Positions 7,421 through 12,884 of a DNA stretch of 13,403 nucleotides are shown here, one piece after another. Source of the stretch: Sulfurimonas sp. GTDB lineage: Bacteria; Campylobacterota; Campylobacteria; Campylobacterales; Sulfurimonadaceae. Location: NCBI GenBank assembly GCA_030646745.1, contig JAUSKV010000162.1:1-13403 (forward strand). The letters run 5' to 3'. Each line of letters opens with the position of its first letter. The first letter of the stretch is position 1. Below the pieces are notes generated by a model. That model worked only from the letters and a program-made list of their open reading frames with translations, searched no databases and was not told the origin of the DNA. A program made the position numbers and the translations under genes.

Positions 7421-7494
7421 TTGCAAAACTCAAAACACGCTTACTAAGGCTTCGCTTTGCTGCAGAATCGTTCGCTTAGTTTTGAGTTTTGCAA
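7421..7494. repeat. Long inverted repeat between ftsW and murG
   Basis: The arms TTGCAAAACTCAAAAC (7421-7436) and GTTTTGAGTTTTGCAA (7479-7494) are a perfect 16-bp inverted repeat. Outside them TAAG (7417-7420) can pair with CTTA (7499-7502), and inside TAAG (7445-7448) with CTTA (7475-7478), giving an imperfect palindrome of about 86 bp. The centre is GC-richer (GGCTTCGCTTTGCTGCAG). No T-tract follows either arm, so it is not a standard intrinsic terminator. It may be a dispersed palindromic element or an RNA hairpin that halts or stabilises the ftsW transcript. No second copy was seen in this window. Confidence 0.85.
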
Positions 7495-7505
7495 AAAGCT
7501 TATTG

Positions 7506-7511
7506 TAAAAT
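7506..7511 (+). promoter_or_regulatory. -10 box of murG
   Basis: TAAAAT immediately after the palindrome predicts a transcript start near 7518, at the GGAG ribosome-binding site of murG. This fits ATG 7527, since ATG 7515 would lie upstream of the transcript. Confidence 0.4.
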
Positions 7512-7526
7512 TTAATGGAGAAAAGA

Positions 7527-8546
7527 ATGAAACTTTGTATTACGGGCGGCGGAACGGGCGGTCATCTGATGATAGCGCAATCCTTGGTAGAGAGTGCCGT
7601 AACATGCGGACATGAGGTGATATTTATAGGTTCGGCTTCAGGTCAGGATAAAAAATATTTTGAGCATAACAGCCTATTTTCTGCTGTCTATTTTTTAGAA
7701 ACCACTGGTGTTGTAAACCAAAAAGGTTTTGGAAAGTTCAAGGCACTTTATAAAATCCTGAAAGCTTTTTTTGCTTCAAGAGGAATTTTGAAAAAACAGA
7801 AAATAGAAGCGGTTTACAGTGTCGGCGGATTTTCGGCAGCATCTGCATCATTCGCCTCGTTAAGCCGTTTTATACCTCTTTTTATACATGAACAAAACGC
7901 AGTGGAGGGAAGGTTAAACTCTTTGCTCAAACCCTATGCAAAAAGATTTATATCGGCGTATGATAAAAACTCTCTTATTCAAGGATATCCCGTAAACGAG
8001 AGTTTTTACATGCGTGCCAGAGTGAGAAAAGAGCTTAAAACCATCATTTTCTTAGGCGGCTCTCAGGGTGCAAAAGCTATCAATGCCTTGGCTCTAAGCG
8101 TGGCATGTGCGCTTCAAAGCAGAGGCATAAAAATCATCCATCAAGCGGGTGAGAGCGATTACGAGAGAGTTAAAAAAGAGTATGAAGAGTTAGGTGTCGA
8201 GGCGGAGTTGTACGGCTTTACAAAAGAGTTGCCGGATTTAATTTCACATGCAGACTTGGCGGTGAGCCGTTCAGGTGCAAGTACACTCTGGGAACTCTGT
8301 GTCAGCGGAGTGCCGACTCTTTTTGTTCCCTATCCGTATGCCGCGGGTGACCATCAGTTTCATAATGCACAGTTTATAGTTGAGAACAGTCTTGGCTGGT
8401 GCGAGAGAGAGGGTGAGAGTTTGAGAGAAATACTTCTGTCAATATTGGATGAGAAGCTCGAAGATAAGAGCCAAAGACTTTTGGAATACTCCAAAAAAGA
8501 TGTAGCAAAAAAGATGATACAAGATGTAGAGGAGGCACTTAAATGA
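7527..8546 (+). CDS. murG: MurG, undecaprenyl-PP-MurNAc-pentapeptide GlcNAc transferase
   Basis: MurG adds GlcNAc from UDP-GlcNAc to lipid I to make lipid II, on the inner face of the cytoplasmic membrane; FtsW, encoded just upstream, uses that lipid II. The protein has 339 residues and both Rossmann halves of the GT-B fold. The N-terminal loop GGGTGGH is at residues 7-13, HEQNAVEGRLN follows, and the second glycine-rich loop is GGSQGAKAIN. The donor-binding segment reads SRSGASTLWELCVSGVPTLF and then DHQFHNAQ. I chose ATG 7527 over the in-frame ATG 7515 because GGAG (7517-7520) is spaced six bases before it and the protein then begins right at the first strand. Its stop overlaps the start of the next gene (ATGA). 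Confidence 0.96.
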   Translation: MKLCITGGGTGGHLMIAQSLVESAVTCGHEVIFIGSASGQDKKYFEHNSLFSAVYFLETTGVVNQKGFGKFKALYKILKAFFASRGILKKQKIEAVYSVGGFSAASASFASLSRFIPLFIHEQNAVEGRLNSLLKPYAKRFISAYDKNSLIQGYPVNESFYMRARVRKELKTIIFLGGSQGAKAINALALSVACALQSRGIKIIHQAGESDYERVKKEYEELGVEAELYGFTKELPDLISHADLAVSRSGASTLWELCVSGVPTLFVPYPYAAGDHQFHNAQFIVENSLGWCEREGESLREILLSILDEKLEDKSQRLLEYSKKDVAKKMIQDVEEALK

Positions 8547-9160
8547 TAAAAGAGTTGGCACAAGATTTAGTAGATTTAATCTTTGATTGGGGGTATTGGG
8601 GGATATTTATACTTATGAGTATTGAGAGTTCTTTTATCCCATTCCCTAGTGAAATAGTCTTGATTCCTGCAGGATATCTGGCTTCGCAGGGGCAAATGAG
8701 TGTTTTTTTTATCATGCTAAGTGCCTTAGGCGGTTCACTGGTCGGTGCATTTGTAAACTACTATCTTGCAATTACTTTGGGGCGAAGAATACTCAAAAGA
8801 TATGGAAAATATTTTTTTATAAATGAGGATGTTTTGGTAAAAATGGACGGTTTTTTTGAAAAACATGGGCATATCTCTACTTTTATAGGAAGATTACTGC
8901 CAGGAATTCGTCAACTTATCTCCATCCCTGCCGGACTTGCACGGATGAATTTGGGAGTGTTTACGATTTATACAGCTTTAGGTGCAAGTATCTGGGCTTT
9001 TATACTGACAATGTTAGGGTATTTTATAGGAGAAAATCAAGAGTTATTAGATTTATATTTAAAAGAGATAACCATCGCAATTGTGATTCTACTTTTTGTT
9101 TTAGGTGCTGTATATGTCTATTACCAAAAAGCAAAAATTGCGAAAAGTAAAATTATTTAA
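8543..9160 (+). CDS. DedA-family (VTT domain) membrane protein
   Basis: This 205-residue inner-membrane protein belongs to the DedA/SNARE-associated (VTT) family, whose members flip polyprenyl phosphate or phosphatidyl lipids and support membrane homeostasis. The signatures are visible: IESSFIPFPSEIVLIPAGYLA (residues 27-47, with acidic E29 and E37) and FIGRLLPGIRQLISIPAGLARM (114-135, with R117, P120 and R123). These correspond to the re-entrant loops carrying the functional acidic and Arg residues. A C-terminal membrane helix follows (about 175-195). Overlap with the murG stop implies coupled translation. Placement after murG fits recycling of undecaprenyl phosphate, but that link is inference. 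Confidence 0.9.
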   Translation: MIKELAQDLVDLIFDWGYWGIFILMSIESSFIPFPSEIVLIPAGYLASQGQMSVFFIMLSALGGSLVGAFVNYYLAITLGRRILKRYGKYFFINEDVLVKMDGFFEKHGHISTFIGRLLPGIRQLISIPAGLARMNLGVFTIYTALGASIWAFILTMLGYFIGENQELLDLYLKEITIAIVILLFVLGAVYVYYQKAKIAKSKII

Positions 9161-9346
9161 AAATAAAAACTAGACACGCAATATCTCTATTTTTAACTAT
9201 GAATAAGGTGTTTCAAAAGTGTCACTTTTTCAAAAAACAGTTTTAAAAAGCATAACCCAAGATGAGAGTTTACTGGCTCCCAAGCTAGAGCTTAGGAGAT
9301 AGAAAGAAAAGAAACCATGACAAATTGCAATATTCTTTAAGACAAA
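9161..9346. other. Noncoding stretch with two small hairpins after the DedA gene
   Basis: No reading frame of note is present. AAAAGTGTCACTTTTT (9215-9230) is a short palindrome ending in a T-run and could act as a weak terminator for the murG-dedA transcript. A stronger stem-loop sits at 9277-9298: CTCC-C-AAGC, loop TAGA, GCTT-A-GGAG, with one internal mismatch; it has no T-tract and its role is unknown. TATTCT at 9331-9336 is a poor but possible -10 for the RNA that follows. Confidence 0.4.
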
Positions 9347-9347
9347 A

Positions 9348-9440
9348 CAAAAAAGGCGCTAAGCTGTTAGTCTGGTTGGCGATTATGAAGTGTGACGTTG
9401 TATTGCGAGGAGGAAGGTGGGACAGGGTCAGCCTTTTTTT
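9348..9440 (+). ncRNA. Structured leader RNA upstream of the 19-codon ORF
   Basis: This GC-richer block in an AT-rich gap is closed by AAAAAAGGC (9349-9357) pairing with GCCTTTTTT (9431-9439). Inside, a small hairpin GCTAA/TTAGT (loop GCTG, 9358-9371) can form, and GCGAT/ATTGC may pair further in. The T-run ends directly at the AAGGA of the next ORF, and CCTT (9432-9435) can also fold onto AAGG (9441-9444), which would hide the ribosome-binding site. I read it as the regulatory leader of the mini-ORF. It could instead be an independent small RNA ending at the T-run, but the hairpin directly before the T-run is weak. Confidence 0.4.
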
Positions 9441-9550
9441 AAGGATATAACAATGCGACTCACACTCATAATTGTTATAGTCTTGATGCTTCTAGCAACA
9501 AGATTGTATTAAAAGCTTGGTAGAGAGGGTCAACTCTCTACTCTGTCCCA
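9418..9550 (+). promoter_or_regulatory. 11-bp long-range RNA helix enclosing the mini-ORF
   Basis: TGGGACAGGGT (9418-9428) is complementary to ACTCTGTCCCA (9540-9550) over 11 bp, ten Watson-Crick pairs and one G-U. It brackets the ribosome-binding site and the whole 19-codon ORF. A competing local hairpin, GTAGAGAG/CTCTCTAC (9520-9541, loop GGTCAA), overlaps the 3' arm. Long 5'-3' pairing that keeps a toxin mRNA inactive until it is processed is known for Hok and AapA messages. Its operation here is inferred. Confidence 0.5.
9453..9512 (+). CDS. 19-residue hydrophobic peptide, candidate type I toxin (Ibs-like)
   Basis: The frame encodes MRLTLIIVIVLMLLATRLY and a TAA stop. AAGGA (9441-9445) precedes the ATG by seven bases, as good a ribosome-binding site as any in the window. 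The peptide has a basic residue at position 2, an unbroken run of 13 mostly aliphatic residues, and a short R-L-Y tail. In length and pattern it resembles the 18-19-residue Ibs toxins of enteric bacteria, which insert into the inner membrane and depolarise it when their antisense Sib RNA is lacking. Similarity at this size cannot prove homology. The context adds support: a structured leader, a long-range helix around the ORF, and a -10 box facing back toward it. Alternatives are a harmless small membrane peptide or a chance frame. Confidence 0.5.
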   Translation: MRLTLIIVIVLMLLATRLY

Positions 9551-9561
9551 ACTAGGACAAA

Positions 9562-9567
9562 ATTATA
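9562..9567 (-). promoter_or_regulatory. Consensus -10 box facing the mini-ORF
   Basis: The minus strand reads GAGATATAATTTTG, a perfect TATAAT. TTTTGA lies 15 bases upstream of it, a poor -35. The implied +1 at about 9555 is just outside the 3' arm of the long-range helix. In so AT-rich a gap, chance matches are possible. Confidence 0.4.
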
Positions 9568-9700
9568 TCTCAGTTATCTAAATCAAAACTAAAAACATTT
9601 TCTATATACCTAAGAAAATAATATAAGAGTAAAAAGGGCTGGAGAATAGACTAAATACTCATTGCCGTTTATGCAAATTAAGAACAATGGCAACATGCAG
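9568..9700. other. AT-rich spacer with an interrupted inverted repeat
   Basis: I see no gene here. TTGCC (9663-9667) and GGCAA (9689-9693) can close a loose stem just ahead of the -10 box of the next gene. It could be an operator half-site pair, but the arms are only five bases. Confidence 0.25.
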
Positions 9701-9706
9701 TATAAT
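9701..9706 (+). promoter_or_regulatory. -10 box of the DUF420-bcp pair
   Basis: TATAAT within GCAGTATAATATG predicts a start near 9713 and a leader of about 48 nt. AGGA lies at 9746-9749, somewhat far from the ATG at 9761. Confidence 0.5.
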
Positions 9707-9760
9707 ATGAAAAATATTGAAAAGTGGCTAGAAAACTATCAAAATAGGACTTAATACAAA

Positions 9761-10228
9761 ATGACAAATCACATGGAATATATGTTTCACCAAGGTTTTT
9801 TAGGAACAAGAGCGCCATTTTTTATGGATATGGTTACTCTCATCGTGGCACTTTTGCCTCTTTTGGTAGCGAGTGCTATCTATTTGGCGAAACTAAAAAA
9901 GTACAAACATCACGCTTTTTTACAGATATTTATTTTTGCTTTCTCGGTTATCGTTCTTACTTATTTTGAGTATGGAGTGAGACTGGGCGGTGGATATAAA
10001 TATTTCATTGAGGGAACTACTGCATCACACAATTATGTTTTTGTAGTTCTAATGTTCCACATCGCCATATCTGTAATTACACTTATTATTTGGGTTACGA
10101 CATTTCTTATGATAAAAAAACTTTTAGCAACCCACAACCATAAAAAAGCGGGGCTTTTGATATTTACGGGAGTCGTTCTTACTTCACTCACAGGCATTTG
10201 GGTTTACATGCTTCTGTTTATATATTGA
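9761..10228 (+). CDS. DUF420-family membrane protein (CtaM/COG2322-like)
   Basis: This 155-residue polytopic membrane protein has four hydrophobic segments (about 22-43, 53-72, 92-117 and 132-153). It opens with HQGFLGTRAPFFMDMVTL, the DUF420 hallmark, followed by KKYKHHAFLQ and YFEYGVRLGG, which hold the His and Glu positions conserved in that family, and by HIAISVITLIIWV. DUF420 proteins include CtaM, required for haem-copper oxidase maturation in some Gram-positive bacteria; what it does in Campylobacterota is not established, so a role in respiratory or haem biology is only a suggestion. ATG 9761 is used; ATG 9773 and 9782 are also in frame. It is 16 bases from bcp and likely shares its promoter. 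Confidence 0.8.
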   Translation: MTNHMEYMFHQGFLGTRAPFFMDMVTLIVALLPLLVASAIYLAKLKKYKHHAFLQIFIFAFSVIVLTYFEYGVRLGGGYKYFIEGTTASHNYVFVVLMFHIAISVITLIIWVTTFLMIKKLLATHNHKKAGLLIFTGVVLTSLTGIWVYMLLFIY

Positions 10229-10244
10229 AAATTAAGGAATAAAA

Positions 10245-10724
10245 ATGTTAGAAATAAATACACAAGCACCGGAATTTTGCTTACCAAACCAAGACGATAT
10301 AGAGATATGTTTAAGAGATTTAATGGGCAAGTGGATAGTTTTATACTTTTATCCAAAAGATAGCACTCCAGGGTGTACAACAGAGGCATGTGAGTTCAGC
10401 GAAGCAGCGCCGGATTTTTCAGAACTTGATGCCATCATTATCGGTGTGAGTGCAGACAGTACAAAAAAACATCGCAATTTTATAGAAAAACAAGAGTTGA
10501 ATATTACGCTGCTTAGCGATGAAGAGACAAATATGATGCAACTCTACGGCGTATGGCAGCTGAAAAAAAATTATGGTAAAGAGTATATGGGAATCGTTCG
10601 TACAACTCTGATTATTGATCCAAACGGAGTTATAAAAGCTCTGTGGAAGAGTGTAAAAGTCAAAGGGCATGTGGAGATAGTAAAAGAAGAGTTGGCAAGA
10701 GTTCAGTCGTTATTCGCCATCTAG
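10245..10724 (+). CDS. bcp: Thioredoxin-dependent peroxiredoxin Bcp (PrxQ/BCP type)
   Basis: This 159-residue cytoplasmic thiol peroxidase reduces hydrogen peroxide and organic hydroperoxides, with electrons from thioredoxin. The active site YPKDSTPGCTTEACEF holds the peroxidatic Cys44 and a resolving Cys49 five residues later, the atypical two-Cys arrangement of BCP/PrxQ enzymes. VSADSTKKHRNFIEK, LLSDEE and RTTLIIDPNGVIK are further family blocks. Two additional cysteines (C12 and C22) are less usual. AAGGA stands before the ATG. Its last 15 bases overlap the 3' end of a gene on the other strand. Confidence 0.95.
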   Translation: MLEINTQAPEFCLPNQDDIEICLRDLMGKWIVLYFYPKDSTPGCTTEACEFSEAAPDFSELDAIIIGVSADSTKKHRNFIEKQELNITLLSDEETNMMQLYGVWQLKKNYGKEYMGIVRTTLIIDPNGVIKALWKSVKVKGHVEIVKEELARVQSLFAI

Positions 10725-10958
10725 CTCATCTTTGTCACGCGTGCTATCAAGCAGGTATTGAATAGTTTTTATATTGTCAAGCAGTTGATTTGCAGGTTTA
10801 GCTTTGGATATGTTGCTATCAGGCTTGCCCGTTTCATTCAGATTTAGAGGTGTAATCGGTGCGATAGGTGCTATGGGTTCAATAGGAATCCACTTTACTG
10901 TCGCACAGAGATTTAAAGTTATAAATTTAAAAAACAGAATTATTATTACGGTTTTCAT
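10710..10958 (-). CDS. Small secreted proline-rich protein, function unknown
   Basis: This is an 82-residue protein I do not recognise. MKTVIIILFFKFITLNLCA is a convincing signal sequence; the Cys18 context (LNLC) is a poor lipobox, so cleavage by signal peptidase I after about residue 19 is more likely than lipidation. Residues 25-37 form a short Pro-Ile repeat (PIEPIAPIAPITP) and the rest is polar and ends DKDELDGE, so the mature protein is small and periplasmic. Start 10958 has GGGA seven bases upstream; an earlier ATG at 10994 would bury the signal peptide. The gene converges with bcp and overlaps its end by 15 bp, and is divergent from the ZorA-like gene. It explains most of the gap 10725-11040. 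Confidence 0.6.
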   Translation of the reverse strand: MKTVIIILFFKFITLNLCATVKWIPIEPIAPIAPITPLNLNETGKPDSNISKAKPANQLLDNIKTIQYLLDSTRDKDELDGE

Positions 10959-10989
10959 GATGTGTCCCGGTATGCAGTTTAGAGTCGTT

Positions 10990-10995
10990 ATCATA
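10990..10995 (-). promoter_or_regulatory. -10 box of the small secreted protein gene
   Basis: The minus strand reads TATGAT, 31 bases before the ATG at 10958. The box differs from TATAAT at one position. No -35 is evident. Confidence 0.35.
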
Positions 10996-11040
10996 TCAAA
11001 TAAAAAATAGAAATGTACAAATACCCATAGAGGAAATAGG

Positions 11041-12882
11041 ATGAATAAAAAAAGTTTCGAAGAATTTTTTCAGTTAAAAAAAGAGGGAAAAGCATTAGAT
11101 TGTATAGATAATTTACTTAAAATTATGTCAGTCCCGACACTTTTGGCTTTTATAGTGTTGATTGCCTACATGGGGTTTATTCCTCTGCAAATGGAGCTGC
11201 ACTCTATTCTTATCATAGGTGTAATCTATGTAGTTTTTGGTTTTTTTGTAAAGCATAATGCATGTTATTCAACCTGTACTTTTCACAATACTAAGAGAGC
11301 TCTTATATTGGAGGTTTCCAAATATATAGAGGAAAATCTTACTCTTTTAATGGGAGAAAAAAAGGCAATCGGCTCAGTGGATAAGTTTTTTGACAGATTT
11401 TCACAAAAACTTCGTAACGATAACTATGCTGCAGTGGCGGCGGGAACATTTCCGACTTTGGGAATATTGGGTACTTTTATCAGTATCGCTCTCTCTATGC
11501 CGGATTTTAGCGCAGGCTCGGCAGATGCCTTAAATCATGAGATAACAAAACTGCTCGGCGGTGTCGGAACTGCTTTTTATGCCTCTATTTACGGAATCTT
11601 TTTATCACTTTGGTGGGTCTTTTTTGAAAAAAAAGGGTTCTCCTTTATAGAGAGAGAGTTGCAAGAGATTAAAGAGGTGTTTGAGAAGAAGTTGTGGAGC
11701 GAAGAGGAACTCAAAAGAGCCACTTTTGTGGAGCAGCAACTCTTAAATCGCGGTCTGCAAGAGACAATCAAACAGTCTCTTTCGCCAGACTTTATTCAAA
11801 AGCTCAACGATACGATTAACGTACAGACGGGACTGCTCTATAAAACATTAAAAGCAGATAGAGTATTCCATGAGGAGCTCCGAAAAACATATAAATCGGT
11901 AGTTGAGAAATTTTCAATAATTACAGAGAAGCAGGAAGCAATTGGCGAGAAATTAGATTTGTCAATTACGGCAGCCAATCAATCCTATACAAATTTATCT
12001 GATAATGTAGATAAATTACAGTCACTCAGTCAGCTGTTTCAATCGAATTATGATGCCATGACATCCCAAAATGAGTCATCTAAAGAAGTCGCAGAAATCT
12101 TGGATAAGGTAATATCTTCATTTAGCATGCAGACAGAAAATATTACGCAGACCCTAGAAATTACTACAAATAACTTTAGAAGCTCGCAATCTTCAATCGA
12201 TGGTGTGTCGGAGAGATTGTTGAATGTTTCAGAGGCTATGGATGATTTAGTTGACCGCCTTGTAATAAGCACAGATAAACAAATTACCGTAAGTGAAAAA
12301 CTGGACAAGTCTATTACCGTAGCCAACACCTCCTATGAAACTCTGTCGCACAATGTTGCTGAGTTGGAATCGTTAAGCAAAGTATTTAAAAATAGCCAGA
12401 AGTTGATTGTTTCACAGAATGAATCATCCACAAAGGTTGCCGATATTTTGGCTACATCTTTAACTGAGTTGAATTCGCAAACGCATGAAATAAGCGGCTT
12501 CTTTAGCGGATTTAGCACCAATTTAGCGGAAGCAAAAACAAGCATAGGTTCTATGTCCGACAAGTTGCTTGACCTCTCAAACGGAATGCTGAAGCTGCTC
12601 GATGGGCTTGATGACGTTTACTCTGAGACAACTAAAAAACAGATGAAAGGAGTCAATAAATCGATTGCCTCACTTGAAATGCTCTACTCAAGGTTTCAGG
12701 ATAATATTGAAAATACACTCCAATCCTTTGAACAAAACAGCATGAATATTAAAAACGGCAATGAGCGCATGATAGATTCGGTAAAATCTTTTGAAGAGAG
12801 TTTGGAAGATTCCAATATAGAACTTCTTGAAAAACTGGATATATTGATACATGCGACATCCAAAGCAAAAGAAATTAAATAA
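11041..12882 (+). CDS. MotA/TolQ/ExbB-type proton channel with long coiled-coil tail (ZorA-like)
   Basis: This 613-residue protein has four predicted membrane segments (about 29-49, 54-72, 128-151 and 172-196). The third and fourth carry the channel signature AAGTFPTLGILGTFISIAL and LLGGVGTAFYASIYGIFLSL, with Thr136, Thr139, Thr145 and Thr177 lining positions typical of ExbB/TolQ/MotA. Residues 197-613 are cytoplasmic and almost wholly helical, forming a tail. In Zorya anti-phage systems ZorA has this plan: a MotA-like channel plus an intracellular tail that transmits a signal. Ordinary MotA or ExbB lacks such a tail. The start is ATG 11041 with AGAGGA six bases upstream. The MotB-like partner begins two bases after the stop. 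I call it ZorA-like, since the Zorya effector genes are not in view. Confidence 0.75.
   Translation: MNKKSFEEFFQLKKEGKALDCIDNLLKIMSVPTLLAFIVLIAYMGFIPLQMELHSILIIGVIYVVFGFFVKHNACYSTCTFHNTKRALILEVSKYIEENLTLLMGEKKAIGSVDKFFDRFSQKLRNDNYAAVAAGTFPTLGILGTFISIALSMPDFSAGSADALNHEITKLLGGVGTAFYASIYGIFLSLWWVFFEKKGFSFIERELQEIKEVFEKKLWSEEELKRATFVEQQLLNRGLQETIKQSLSPDFIQKLNDTINVQTGLLYKTLKADRVFHEELRKTYKSVVEKFSIITEKQEAIGEKLDLSITAANQSYTNLSDNVDKLQSLSQLFQSNYDAMTSQNESSKEVAEILDKVISSFSMQTENITQTLEITTNNFRSSQSSIDGVSERLLNVSEAMDDLVDRLVISTDKQITVSEKLDKSITVANTSYETLSHNVAELESLSKVFKNSQKLIVSQNESSTKVADILATSLTELNSQTHEISGFFSGFSTNLAEAKTSIGSMSDKLLDLSNGMLKLLDGLDDVYSETTKKQMKGVNKSIASLEMLYSRFQDNIENTLQSFEQNSMNIKNGNERMIDSVKSFEESLEDSNIELLEKLDILIHATSKAKEIK
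11923..12609 (+). repeat. Tandem 116-residue duplication in the ZorA-like tail
   Basis: Residues 295-407 and 411-523 align without a gap at an offset of 116. Pairs include GEKLDLSITAANQSY with SEKLDKSITVANTSY, SQNESSKEVAEIL with SQNESSTKVADIL, and SERLLNVSEAM with SDKLLDLSNGM. By eye, 23 of the first 39 residue pairs are identical. The DNA copies have diverged more, so the duplication is not recent. Confidence 0.85.
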
Positions 12883-12884
12883 GC

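Larger units (their letters stand above)
9347..9555 (-). ncRNA. Candidate antisense RNA to the 19-codon ORF (Sib/IsoA-like)
   Basis: The minus-strand -10 box at 9562-9567 predicts a transcript starting near 9555. It would run antisense through the whole mini-ORF and its ribosome-binding site. The first T-run it meets is at 9347-9356 (minus-strand GCCTTTTTTG), preceded by a weak ACTAA/TTAGC hairpin, so a length of about 210 nt is possible; an earlier end cannot be excluded. Nothing shows directly that it is made. Confidence 0.35.

Noticed and set aside
7421..7494. Intrinsic terminator reading of the ftsW-murG palindrome
   Set aside because: No T-tract follows either arm in either direction, and the loop of about 42 nt is too long for a typical terminator.
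9358..9440. Resemblance of the structured block to the 5' end of RNase P RNA (AAGCTG..., GAGGAGGAAGG)
   Set aside because: The core GAGGAAAGTCC element is not intact and none of the later conserved RNase P segments follow. The block ends in a T-run after about 90 nt. Comparison with tmRNA, 6S RNA and SRP RNA also gave no convincing landmarks.
9707..9754. 15-codon frame starting ATGAAAAATATTG
   Set aside because: It begins at the -10 box, upstream of the predicted transcript start, and has no ribosome-binding site.
10804..11010. 68-codon plus-strand frame opposite the small secreted protein
   Set aside because: Its repeat of Gly-Ala-Ile is the mirror of the Pro-Ile repeat on the other strand, and it lacks a ribosome-binding site; the minus-strand reading has a signal peptide and a plausible start.
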